From assembly GCA_002315765.1 (NCBI GenBank), contig DCIE01000073.1, positions 1 through 5,865 of the forward strand: a stretch of DNA of 5,865 nucleotides. Reading direction: 5' to 3'. Source of the DNA: Ruminococcaceae bacterium UBA1734 (GTDB taxonomy: Bacteria > Bacillota > Clostridia > Oscillospirales > Acutalibacteraceae). Made by a program: the position numbers and the translations under genes. Below the pieces are notes generated by a model, which saw only the letters and a program-made list of their open reading frames with translations, made no database searches and had not been told where the DNA came from. Positions 1-5,761 of this stretch are shown piece after piece (position 1 is the first letter of the stretch; each line of letters starts with the position of its first letter).

Positions 1-83
1 TTCCTATAATAAAAAATGTCGCCTTTGCCGTGTGTTCTTAAGGACAGTTTCAAAAAACTTTAGAATACACGAGCAAAGCGAGG

Positions 84-137
84 CAAAGAGACACCCGATA
101 GATTCGTAGCAATACGATTCTATCGGGTGTCTCTTTG
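84..137 (+). terminator. Long hairpin, probable terminator of an upstream gene
   Basis: Bases 84-108 and 113-137 are inverted copies that pair over 25 positions with a single T-T mismatch. They close on the four-base loop GCAA (109-112), which fits the stable GNRA tetraloop pattern. The outer arm ends CTCTTTG and is followed by TTTGTATTA, so on the plus strand this can act as a factor-independent terminator for a gene entering from the left. The stem is longer than most terminators, so a role as an element-associated inverted repeat cannot be excluded. It lies upstream of the first cassette gene and would insulate it from earlier transcription. Confidence 0.7.
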
Positions 138-182
138 TTTGTATTAGGATATTCTCACACATTCGTCTTTCATTGTCTCTCC

Positions 183-191
183 TGCTACAAT
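183..191 (+). promoter_or_regulatory. Possible extended -10 promoter for the tnpV cassette
   Basis: TGCTACAAT matches the extended -10 pattern TGnTATAAT with one change. It lies 25 bases before the first cassette start codon and downstream of the hairpin at 84-137, where a new promoter would be expected. No good -35 box is visible at the usual spacing. Transcription would start near 198, leaving a very short leader that still contains the AGGAGG at 201-206. This is a pattern match only. Confidence 0.3.
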
Positions 192-215
192 ATCAGCAGA
201 AGGAGGCAGAAGCCA

Positions 216-389
216 ATGAAAAGTGAAAAATACGTATTAGAACTCACCATCGCCGAGCACAAACTGCTTATTGAACTTCTCAATTACGCAAGGTCGGTAT
301 TTATTGACGAAGGTAAGCCGATAGAAGATGTCAACGAGCTTCTTGTAAAGGCGATGAAAGCAAAGACGAAACGGAGGAGGATATTTTGA
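216..389 (+). CDS. Small protein of unknown function, mobile-element cassette
   Basis: This gene encodes a 57-residue protein that I cannot assign to a named family. I chose the ATG at 216 because AGGAGG (201-206) lies 9 bases upstream. The open frame continues upstream to a TTG inside the hairpin at 84-137, but that start has no ribosome binding site. The protein has a beta-like start (KYVLELT), then amphipathic helical stretches (AEHKLLIELLNYAR and EDVNELLVKAMK), and a very basic end (KAKTKRRR). It is therefore a small helical, possibly nucleic-acid-binding protein. Its stop overlaps the next start as TGATG. Short proteins of this kind often sit beside tnpV genes in Firmicutes elements, so an accessory role in the element is inferred. 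Confidence 0.75.
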   Translation: MKSEKYVLELTIAEHKLLIELLNYARSVFIDEGKPIEDVNELLVKAMKAKTKRRRIF

Positions 390-760
390 TGGAACAGATT
401 ATTCACGATGAGAAAAACGGGCTTGATTATCAGTTAGTCGGGGATTATTACTTACCTATGCTGAAAACACCGAGAGCACCGCAAATCGGGCGGTTCGGTC
501 GTATGCACTACGATTACATCAGAAAGCACAACAAGGTATTATTCAACGGTTTATGGTTATCCGGCGAGATAAACGGTTACATAGAACAAGTTGACCGTAA
601 TGCAGAAGAAATGTTTTCGGTGCTTGTAAAAGAACTCGCCCGCAACGAAGGTGTGGCCGAACAACTTAAAGCCGATAATCAGATGCTATGGGTTCAGAGA
701 ATGAACAACATTCGCAACCGTGCCGAGGAAATCATTTTAAGCGAGTTGATTTTCGTATGA
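389..760 (+). CDS. tnpV: TnpV-family transposon-encoded protein
   Basis: This 123-residue protein looks like a full-length member of the TnpV family (Pfam TnpV), named after a gene of the clostridial transposon Tn4451. The family is frequent in Firmicutes integrative and mobilizable elements, and its biochemical role is not established. Recognisable parts are the N-terminal DYQLVGDYYLPML, the central GRFGRMHYDYIRKHNKVLFNG-like core, and the C-terminal WVQRMNNIRNRAEEIIL helix. The start is ATG 389, with GGAGGAGG (373-380) 8 bases upstream. A TTG one codon earlier is also in frame but is less well placed. The start overlaps the previous stop by one base and the stop overlaps the next start by four, so the three genes are translated as a coupled unit. 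The family call comes from recalled sequence features, not a search. Confidence 0.82.
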   Translation: MEQIIHDEKNGLDYQLVGDYYLPMLKTPRAPQIGRFGRMHYDYIRKHNKVLFNGLWLSGEINGYIEQVDRNAEEMFSVLVKELARNEGVAEQLKADNQMLWVQRMNNIRNRAEEIILSELIFV

Positions 761-1014
761 CAACACTTGAAGATTTGTGGTATGGTAACATCGCTCCGTT
801 TGAGCATTATCTTGACGGCAACGAAAAGTATCGAGAACTACTCCCGATTATGGCGCAAGATAGAGAAAAACTGTCGGAAGGGTTTCAGCCCGAGAAAACC
901 GAATGGCTCGAAAAGTATGATGCCATACTAAACGAAATGGCATCAATGGCTGAAGTTGAAGCGTTCAAGTTCGGATATAAATTAGCTGTTAAAATGATGA
1001 TAGAAACAAAATAA
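757..1014 (+). CDS. DUF6809-family protein, mobile-element cassette
   Basis: This gene encodes an 85-residue protein resembling the DUF6809 family, which is of unknown function and commonly follows tnpV in Clostridia. The typical N-terminal signature is present (LEDLWYGNIAPFEHYL, compare L-x-L-Y-Y-G-N-I-x-P in the family). A helical middle (YRELLPIMAQDREKLSEGF) and the C-terminal AFKFGYKLAVKMMIET pattern follow. The start is ATG 757, which overlaps the tnpV stop as ATGA, so translation is probably coupled. No strong independent ribosome binding site is present. A frame extension upstream to 688 lies inside tnpV and gives a tail unlike the family. The gene ends just before the hairpin at 1020-1058. 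Both family and coupling are inferred from the sequence. Confidence 0.78.
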   Translation: MTTLEDLWYGNIAPFEHYLDGNEKYRELLPIMAQDREKLSEGFQPEKTEWLEKYDAILNEMASMAEVEAFKFGYKLAVKMMIETK

Positions 1015-1019
1015 TATGG

Positions 1020-1060
1020 CAAAGAGGTTGCGCATAAAATGTAAGCGCAACCTCTTTGTA
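1020..1060 (+). terminator. Probable bidirectional terminator between convergent units
   Basis: Bases 1020-1033 (CAAAGAGGTTGCGC) and 1045-1058 form a perfect 14-bp inverted repeat with an 11-base loop. The hairpin begins 6 bases after the DUF6809 stop and ends in CTCTTTGTAA, as expected for a factor-independent terminator of the plus-strand cassette. On the minus strand the same stem ends CCTCTTTG, so it can also stop transcription from the SIR2-like gene, whose stop codon is at 1134. It marks the junction between the mobile-element cassette and the minus-strand operon. Confidence 0.85.
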
Positions 1061-1133
1061 ACTTATGCTCAACTAAAAGGATAGTTTATTGACAATAACC
1101 CTAATGTAACTATGCCGCCATTCAATCATTATT

Positions 1134-2030
1134 TTATAATGCATCAGCTATTTTTTGATATTCTTCATAATAACATCTATCATCATTTTGCGTGATTTTA
1201 TGATGACAATAGATGATATTACAGTTTTCTAAAGCGTATCGCATATCTTCATCAAATTTTTCGGAAATATCGTGATATACAATGGTGTTGCAAATTAGAT
1301 TTCGAGCGTCAAATCTGTTTGAATAATATAAAAATGCTCGATATGTAATAAGCCACCATAGATCAATTTCAGACTGAGTTAAACCAAGCCCGACAATATG
1401 AATATTGTCAGTAAAGAACTTTGCCGCCCAAGTTTTTAACTCGTATTCTGGTTTTTTCAAATAACAAATAATCTCCGGAATATTTCCGTTCTTTTCTTTC
1501 TTGGTCGTAATTAATGTTCTAAGTCGCTGAAGCGTTCCTGCATAATGTTCATACCCAAGGCATATTGACTGGGCTTGGTGCACGTTTCCATGAATATGAT
1601 ATACGTTTTTATCTAAGACTTTTACTACATTGTTGATATTATACTTGTTGCTTGATTCATTGACTTTTTTCGGAGTATTAATAATACTAAATGCAGAATC
1701 CAAACTTTTTTCAATTAAAAAATCATAGTTCGTTGTAAGAATACTATCTACTTTTGAAGTAAGAGCATAATGCGGTGAAAAATCAGAGAATTCCGCAGTT
1801 AATAATTTTGATATTATTTGCTCTTTCAATTCGGTGTATAATCTGTCGGAAGGATATTTAGAATGTGACAAAATTCGGTTTGCCATAATTTCAAATTGAA
1901 GAGGAAACGAAACATCGTTATTTAAATCAATATTGTAGTTTTTTGCTATTTCCTTTAGTATGTCTTCCCACGAAATATTAGAAACGCAACAGCGGTTAAT
2001 CCCATTTCCTAAAAGCAAACATTTTTTCAC
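1134..2030 (-). CDS. Stand-alone SIR2-like domain protein, predicted NADase
   Basis: This gene encodes a 298-residue protein of the SIR2-like (SIR2_2) superfamily. Defence proteins of this group, such as ThsA and DSR proteins, hydrolyse NAD. The visible motifs are the nucleotide-binding LLLGNGINR (about 5-13), TTNYD (99-103) with probable catalytic Asn101, HIHG (145-148) with probable catalytic His147, GYEHY (159-163), and HIVGLGLTQSEIDLWW (211-226). No paired CxxC zinc module of true deacetylase sirtuins is present, which favours NAD cleavage over deacetylation. No extra effector or sensor domain is fused. I chose GTG 2030 because a weak AAGAAG site lies 8 bases upstream. An earlier in-frame GTG at 2072 falls in the loop of the hairpin at 2059-2089 and would add 14 unconserved-looking residues. 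The gene follows the SPFH operon in the same direction, only 29 bases beyond that hairpin. NADase activity is inferred. Confidence 0.85.
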   Translation of the reverse strand: MKKCLLLGNGINRCCVSNISWEDILKEIAKNYNIDLNNDVSFPLQFEIMANRILSHSKYPSDRLYTELKEQIISKLLTAEFSDFSPHYALTSKVDSILTTNYDFLIEKSLDSAFSIINTPKKVNESSNKYNINNVVKVLDKNVYHIHGNVHQAQSICLGYEHYAGTLQRLRTLITTKKEKNGNIPEIICYLKKPEYELKTWAAKFFTDNIHIVGLGLTQSEIDLWWLITYRAFLYYSNRFDARNLICNTIVYHDISEKFDEDMRYALENCNIIYCHHKITQNDDRCYYEEYQKIADAL

Positions 2031-2054
2031 TGTATTTTCTTCTTTCTTTACTAA

Positions 2055-2092
2055 CGAAAGAAAGGCCGACACTTAATGCCGACCTTTCTCGG
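2055..2092 (-). terminator. Hairpin after the SPFH operon, terminator or attenuator
   Basis: Bases 2059-2070 and 2078-2089 form a 12-bp stem with a 7-base loop. Two of the pairs are G-U only in the minus-strand RNA, while on the plus strand they are A-C mismatches. This indicates that the structure works on the minus transcript. It lies 17 bases past the stop of the small membrane gene and is followed by TTTCGTTAG, a broken U-tract. It therefore looks like an imperfect terminator that would allow some read-through into the SIR2-like gene starting at 2030. Confidence 0.7.
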
Positions 2093-2105
2093 TTATAAGA
2101 TTTAT

Positions 2106-2228
2106 TTAGAATAATAAACTAAATAACTGTATGTCGGATGAAATACTCAATATAATTGAAATTATAATGAGTATAACAGCAATTGCGCTAAAAATCAAGC
2201 CGAGCGGTGTCTTTTGACCGTTTCCCAT
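2106..2228 (-). CDS. 40-residue single-pass membrane peptide
   Basis: This gene encodes a 40-residue protein of unknown family. It has a short polar start (MGNGQKT), one very hydrophobic Ile-rich helix at about residues 9-30 (LIFSAIAVIL onwards), and a short tail with SSDIQ followed by FSLLF. I chose ATG 2228 because a strong AGGAGG lies 8 bases upstream. The longer open frame starting at 2288 lies inside the previous gene. It begins 13 bases after the zinc-ribbon/CFI gene and is the last gene before the hairpin at 2055-2092, so it belongs to the operon. It could be a small membrane partner of the SPFH and four-helix proteins or a toxin-like peptide. The sequence supports only the membrane location. 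Confidence 0.75.
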   Translation of the reverse strand: MGNGQKTPLGLIFSAIAVILIIISIILSISSDIQLFSLLF

Positions 2229-2241
2229 TTTGTTTTCCTCC

Positions 2242-3318
2242 TTACCATTCTTTATCTTGATACGGTGTATTAGCAACACCGTCATCATTTAGCTTCTTAA
2301 CCATGCGGTCTAACTTGCCTTGCCACATTTTCTTAAACCAATCGGTATCTCCAAACCACTTAACAAGTGTCGGGCTGATTGCATAGTATGTTCTTACGAA
2401 AGCACGTCCATACCATGTCTCTGCTAATGTATAATCACGATAACGACGAAGCGTCCAAACCTGCGGACAATCGTATGAACCATATACAGCAGTTGCCACA
2501 TAACAACCACCACTACTTTGCTTATTTCCTGCTGAAGGCGTTTCTGTTGGAACTTCATGAGAAGGATCAATCTCATTAATCCATTTGTGGTAAGTCATTA
2601 CAATATTTTGAAATGATTGTGGGTTTGCAAGACTACCATTCTTTAAAACCCATTCAGCATGTTTTAATGCCAATTGGTAATAATAAACTCGTTTTTCTTT
2701 TTCTTCGTCACTGAACTTTTTTGCGATGTTCTCAAGTGTTTCACAGAATTCTTTTCCCAAATTGTTGAATAGTGTGACAGTTTCCATTTTATCAGTCCAT
2801 GTTACAATACCATAACCATTTTTTCTTTGATTGTAAACATAATTGCTACACGCCATCAACAAAATATCCGAACTAATTTGTTCAATAATTGGTTTTTCTG
2901 CATCTTCTTTTGTTGTATCAAAATTATCGTCTATTATTGAAACACAATTCTGAAGAACTTTAAATGCGGCTTGTCGTTTATATAAATCACCTTCCACAAG
3001 AGACGATTTTGCTTTGCCGTAAGAACTATAAAAAATAGCTTCAATGTTTGTCGGATCATTTTGTTCAACGAGATTATAGTATTTTTCGGTCTCGTCCCAA
3101 TCTTCTTTTTCTTTTGCTCTACGAGCGTTGACAAGATACTTTTCAACAAATGCGGAGTTATCGACCTTTACAGTACCCTGTACATCGACAGTGCCCTCAA
3201 TCATCATTTTCTTTGCATCTTCTACTGAATACTTCATGCCGCAATTTTGACAAACAAATACCCCATCTTGTTTAATTAGATCTGTGCCTCCGCACATTTC
3301 GCAATGTAATGCTGCCAT
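2242..3318 (-). CDS. Zinc-ribbon protein with helical repeat region and CFI-box C-terminus
   Basis: This gene encodes a 358-residue, probably cytoplasmic protein. Residues 1-30 form a TFIIB-type zinc ribbon with Cys6/Cys9 and Cys23/Cys26. The segment MMIEGTVDVQGTVKVDNSAF (39-57 region) is a linker often seen in this Firmicutes family. Residues about 58-250 are helical and TPR-like (ARRAKEKEDWDETEKYYNLV, then NDPTNIEAIFY). After a Ser/Pro/Gly-rich linker (256-270), residues 272 to about 325 match the CFI-box C-terminal module: CYVATAVYGS, the spaced LRRYRD, GRAFVRTYY and SPTLVKWFG. The function of the CFI box is unknown to me. The start at ATG 3318 is supported by AGGAGG 9 bases upstream. It lies 19 bases after the four-helix membrane gene, so it is an operon member. 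The architecture suggests a scaffold or adaptor, which is inference. Confidence 0.82.
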   Translation of the reverse strand: MAALHCEMCGGTDLIKQDGVFVCQNCGMKYSVEDAKKMMIEGTVDVQGTVKVDNSAFVEKYLVNARRAKEKEDWDETEKYYNLVEQNDPTNIEAIFYSSYGKAKSSLVEGDLYKRQAAFKVLQNCVSIIDDNFDTTKEDAEKPIIEQISSDILLMACSNYVYNQRKNGYGIVTWTDKMETVTLFNNLGKEFCETLENIAKKFSDEEKEKRVYYYQLALKHAEWVLKNGSLANPQSFQNIVMTYHKWINEIDPSHEVPTETPSAGNKQSSGGCYVATAVYGSYDCPQVWTLRRYRDYTLAETWYGRAFVRTYYAISPTLVKWFGDTDWFKKMWQGKLDRMVKKLNDDGVANTPYQDKEW

Positions 3319-3337
3319 AGTGAATCTCCTCCTAAAA

Positions 3338-4000
3338 TTATTTTAATATTTTTGCTTTACTATTTCTTTCGGCAAGAAGAGCTTCTATCTCACCGATAAC
3401 AGCCGTTTTTGAACTTGAACTTTTCAGTTCGATTATTCTTTCAACAATTTTATCTTCAATAGGTTTTAACTGCTCATTGCTCATCGGATCGCTGAAACGT
3501 ATTTTTTCAGCTAATTCGTTAAGTTCCTGCTTTGTTTCCGTATTTGTTTCGCTATTTGACAACAATTCAACATCGCACTGAATGGAACGAATAAAATCAA
3601 CCTTTGCTTTTACTTTTTCTTCGACACGGTTTACTTCTTTTCTTGCCACTTGAGAAGATATCATTAAGATACAGGAAACTCCGAGTATCAGCACCGATAC
3701 GATAATTGAAATCCAATTTTGTACAAGGGAAAATCGAAAGATAATGCAGGAAATCGCTTGTATCATTAAATAAATCGTTCCTATATGAACAATCGGTATT
3801 CCTAAGAATTTGCTTTTCAGTGATTCGCCGCTTTTGAAGCCGATATTCCAAATAATGATCTGTGCGGCAAATGCAATTACCGTAAACGCATATGAAATCC
3901 AAAACGCAGAATTGAATGCAAAAGGTATCACAAATAACACTGTGCTAATAACTGCAAAAACGATAAGCAGAATAATTATTCCCCGAGTTTTATTCTTCAT
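3338..4000 (-). CDS. Four-helix membrane protein with cytoplasmic helical tail
   Basis: This gene encodes a 220-residue integral membrane protein of no family I can name. Hydrophobic segments at about residues 7-29, 32-53, 68-88 and 95-116 give four predicted transmembrane helices. The basic N-terminus (MKNKTR) suggests a cytoplasmic start, which would place the C-terminal half (117-220) inside the cell. That tail is charged and probably coiled-coil (VARKEVNRVEEKVKAKVDF), with a conserved-looking FSDPMSNEQL segment and a final helix (IGEIEALLAER). I chose ATG 4000, with GAGGGG about 8 bases upstream. Extension to 4114 would run through the zinc ribbon of the SPFH gene. Only one base separates it from the SPFH stop, so the two are co-translated. 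A membrane anchor or partner for the SPFH protein is inferred. Confidence 0.83.
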   Translation of the reverse strand: MKNKTRGIIILLIVFAVISTVLFVIPFAFNSAFWISYAFTVIAFAAQIIIWNIGFKSGESLKSKFLGIPIVHIGTIYLMIQAISCIIFRFSLVQNWISIIVSVLILGVSCILMISSQVARKEVNRVEEKVKAKVDFIRSIQCDVELLSNSETNTETKQELNELAEKIRFSDPMSNEQLKPIEDKIVERIIELKSSSSKTAVIGEIEALLAERNSKAKILK

Positions 4001-4001
4001 A

Positions 4002-5171
4002 TCATTCACCCCTCTTTGCGCCGCATTTCGGGCAGAACTTGCCTGGCTTTTGGAATTTGAAACCACAATTACTGCAAGTGTCGCTTGTTTCCTGTTTTGC
4101 ACCACAGTTATCACAGAAAGCAGCCCCCGGAGTTAATTCTGCTCCGCACTGGTCGCAGAATCTTGTTGCTTGTTGCGGCTCATTGTTTACGCCGGCAAAA
4201 GCACCGCCGATTGCGTTATTCACAGCACCGCCTACAGTAGAGCCTACGCCTGTCATCATACCGAGTCCGATGCCCATTCCGGCAAAGTTACCGGCACCGC
4301 CCTCGTTTTTGGCGGCACCCTCCGCAACATCAAAGCCACGCTCTTGGGCGTAGGTATAACCCTCTTGTTGACGTTTTGTTGCTTGAGCTTTTGAATCAAT
4401 AACGGTTTTTTGTGCCTCTGTTTCAGCATCAATAACGGCTGTTTTTTGACGAAGCTTTGCTTCTGCAATATCTGCGTATTGACGGAAATGCAATTCTTTG
4501 AACTTTTCATATTGGGAATCTCCGTCCGGTTTAACAACAGTAGTTACAAAGAATTTTTTAAGGTTTACACCGTATTCAAGAAAATCGGAATTTAATTTTT
4601 CTTTTATAGCAGTTGAGAATTCTTCAAGCCGTTCATCAATTTCAAAGATATTGATGGAACTTGTCTTCATTTCCTGCGCGATATATGTCTTAACCCTTGT
4701 CATTAGAAACGCACGAAAATAAGTTGCAATTTGTGTTCGTTCGAGGATTCGTTCTGTACCGACGAGTTTTACCAATAGTTTTCTTGAATCGGCAACTGAA
4801 AGCGACATTTCGCCTGAAGCACCGATTGAAATTGGAAATCCGTAGGTCGGTTCAATATATTGTACCTTACTATTCGTACCCCATCCGATTGCCATTTGTT
4901 CGGTTTTGTTTATAAAATAAACTTCGCAATGAAACGGAGTAACACCACCTGTGGGAATGCTTGTAATTCTACGAAGCAGTGGGATGTTTTGCGTTTCGAG
5001 AGTATGGCGTCCCGGACCGAAAAGGTCAAGAGCTTGCCCGTTTAGAAATAAAATCGCCTCTTGAGATTCGTGTACAATCAATTGAGAAGTCGTATTAAAA
5101 TCTTCACACGGATGTTTCCAAATGAATGTGGTATTATCGCCTTCATATTTTATTACTTCTGCAATTGCCAT
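4002..5171 (-). CDS. SPFH (band 7/stomatin-like) protein with two zinc ribbons, YdjI-like
   Basis: This gene encodes a 389-residue member of the YdjI-like branch of the SPFH family (also annotated as 'virion core protein'). In Bacillus subtilis the YdjI group works with the phage-shock protein PspA and YdjG/YdjH at the membrane. The SPFH domain spans about residues 25-215 (QEAILFLNGQALDLFGPGRH, then FHCEVYFINKTEQMAIGWGT). A charged Ala/Glu/Gln helical stretch (about 216-285) fits oligomerisation. A Gly-rich segment at 291-327 could contact membranes. Two C-terminal zinc ribbons carry Cys339/342/353/356 and Cys366/369/380/383. There is no N-terminal transmembrane helix, so membrane binding would be peripheral. 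The start at ATG 5171 is supported by AAAGGAGG 7 bases upstream. The ATG shares its A with the stop of the TetR gene (TAATG). The family call is strong and the role is inferred. Confidence 0.9.
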   Translation of the reverse strand: MAIAEVIKYEGDNTTFIWKHPCEDFNTTSQLIVHESQEAILFLNGQALDLFGPGRHTLETQNIPLLRRITSIPTGGVTPFHCEVYFINKTEQMAIGWGTNSKVQYIEPTYGFPISIGASGEMSLSVADSRKLLVKLVGTERILERTQIATYFRAFLMTRVKTYIAQEMKTSSINIFEIDERLEEFSTAIKEKLNSDFLEYGVNLKKFFVTTVVKPDGDSQYEKFKELHFRQYADIAEAKLRQKTAVIDAETEAQKTVIDSKAQATKRQQEGYTYAQERGFDVAEGAAKNEGGAGNFAGMGIGLGMMTGVGSTVGGAVNNAIGGAFAGVNNEPQQATRFCDQCGAELTPGAAFCDNCGAKQETSDTCSNCGFKFQKPGKFCPKCGAKRGE

Positions 5172-5752
5172 TATTTATCCTCCTTTAATTTAGATTGTGA
5201 AATAAAAATCGCTTGTTCTGTTTCAAAAACCCGATTGGCGTATTCGTCGGTATCTTCAGCATGACCGTTAATAATTGCATAAGCAGAATCATATAGAACC
5301 GAACACATAGAATACATTGCGTGTTTGCAATCCGCTTCTGTTGCAAAATGGTCGGATAATCTGTTCGTTAATTCTTCAAGTTGACCGGTGTGGTATTCAT
5401 CGGCAACAGAAAAGAAATTTGAGTGATAATAACTAACGCAAAATGTCAATCTATCAGCGTCTGACAAGAGCACACGCCAAGTTTTATCAAAACTAAGTCT
5501 TGCTTTTTCCTTGAACGAAATAGGTAGATTGTGAGATTTATCAATTTCTCGCAGAATAACGCTGAAAATTGCTCCGTTTTCTCGCATATATGCTTGTAGC
5601 AGCATCTCTTCTTTATCTTTGAAGCAACGGTAAATATGTGAATCGCTTACGCCGGCTATTTCAGCAATATTCCGAGTGCTGACACCGGATATTCCATATC
5701 GAGCAACAGCGATTTTTACGGCATTTAATAATGCGCATTTTTTATCTTCCAT
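5171..5752 (-). CDS. TetR-family transcriptional regulator, first gene of the SPFH operon
   Basis: This 193-residue protein is close to the usual TetR-family length. The N-terminal DNA-binding domain (about residues 6-52) has the classic pattern: LLNAVKIAVARYG, then STRNIAEIAGVSDSHIYRCF with the recognition helix, then DKEEMLLQAY. The C-terminal domain (about 60-185) is helical and would form the dimer and ligand pocket, and its ligand cannot be read from the sequence. I chose ATG 5752 because GGTGG (5759-5763) lies 6 bases upstream. A longer frame to 5824 would run through the palindrome at 5782-5799 and lacks such a site. Its stop overlaps the SPFH start as TAATG, so the two proteins are translationally coupled. 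It probably represses its own operon by binding the upstream palindrome. Confidence 0.9.
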   Translation of the reverse strand: MEDKKCALLNAVKIAVARYGISGVSTRNIAEIAGVSDSHIYRCFKDKEEMLLQAYMRENGAIFSVILREIDKSHNLPISFKEKARLSFDKTWRVLLSDADRLTFCVSYYHSNFFSVADEYHTGQLEELTNRLSDHFATEADCKHAMYSMCSVLYDSAYAIINGHAEDTDEYANRVFETEQAIFISQSKLKEDK

Positions 5753-5761
5753 AATTATCCA

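Noticed and set aside
1..109. Open plus-strand frame running in from the left edge and ending at TAG 107-109
   Set aside because: It has no start or ribosome binding site in the window, runs into the hairpin, and has no family features I recognise. It may be chance or the tail of an upstream gene, but I cannot support it.
135..215. Longer start (TTG 135) for the 57-residue protein
   Set aside because: It lies in the hairpin tail with no ribosome binding site, whereas ATG 216 has AGGAGG at 9 bases.
1086..1098. 13-base AT-rich palindrome (TTATTG-A-CAATAA) in the gap after the SIR2-like gene
   Set aside because: It is short, AT-rich and not near a start codon. Chance is a sufficient explanation without conservation data.
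1134..2030. Classical sirtuin deacetylase
   Set aside because: The two CxxC zinc-binding pairs of deacetylase sirtuins are absent, and the motif set is that of SIR2-like NADase-type proteins.
1134..2030. Thoeris (ThsA/ThsB) or DSR system
   Set aside because: There is no TIR protein and no SLOG domain, and the protein is far shorter than DSR proteins, so neither named system fits.
2031..2072. GTG 2072 as the start of the SIR2-like gene
   Set aside because: It falls inside the terminator-like hairpin, has no ribosome binding site, and adds 14 residues before the first SIR2 motif. GTG 2030 places that motif at the N-terminus as in the family.
3810..4722. Several plus-strand open frames opposite the SPFH and membrane-protein genes
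   Set aside because: They are antisense to well-supported genes, lack ribosome binding sites, and have low-complexity or unfolded-looking translations.
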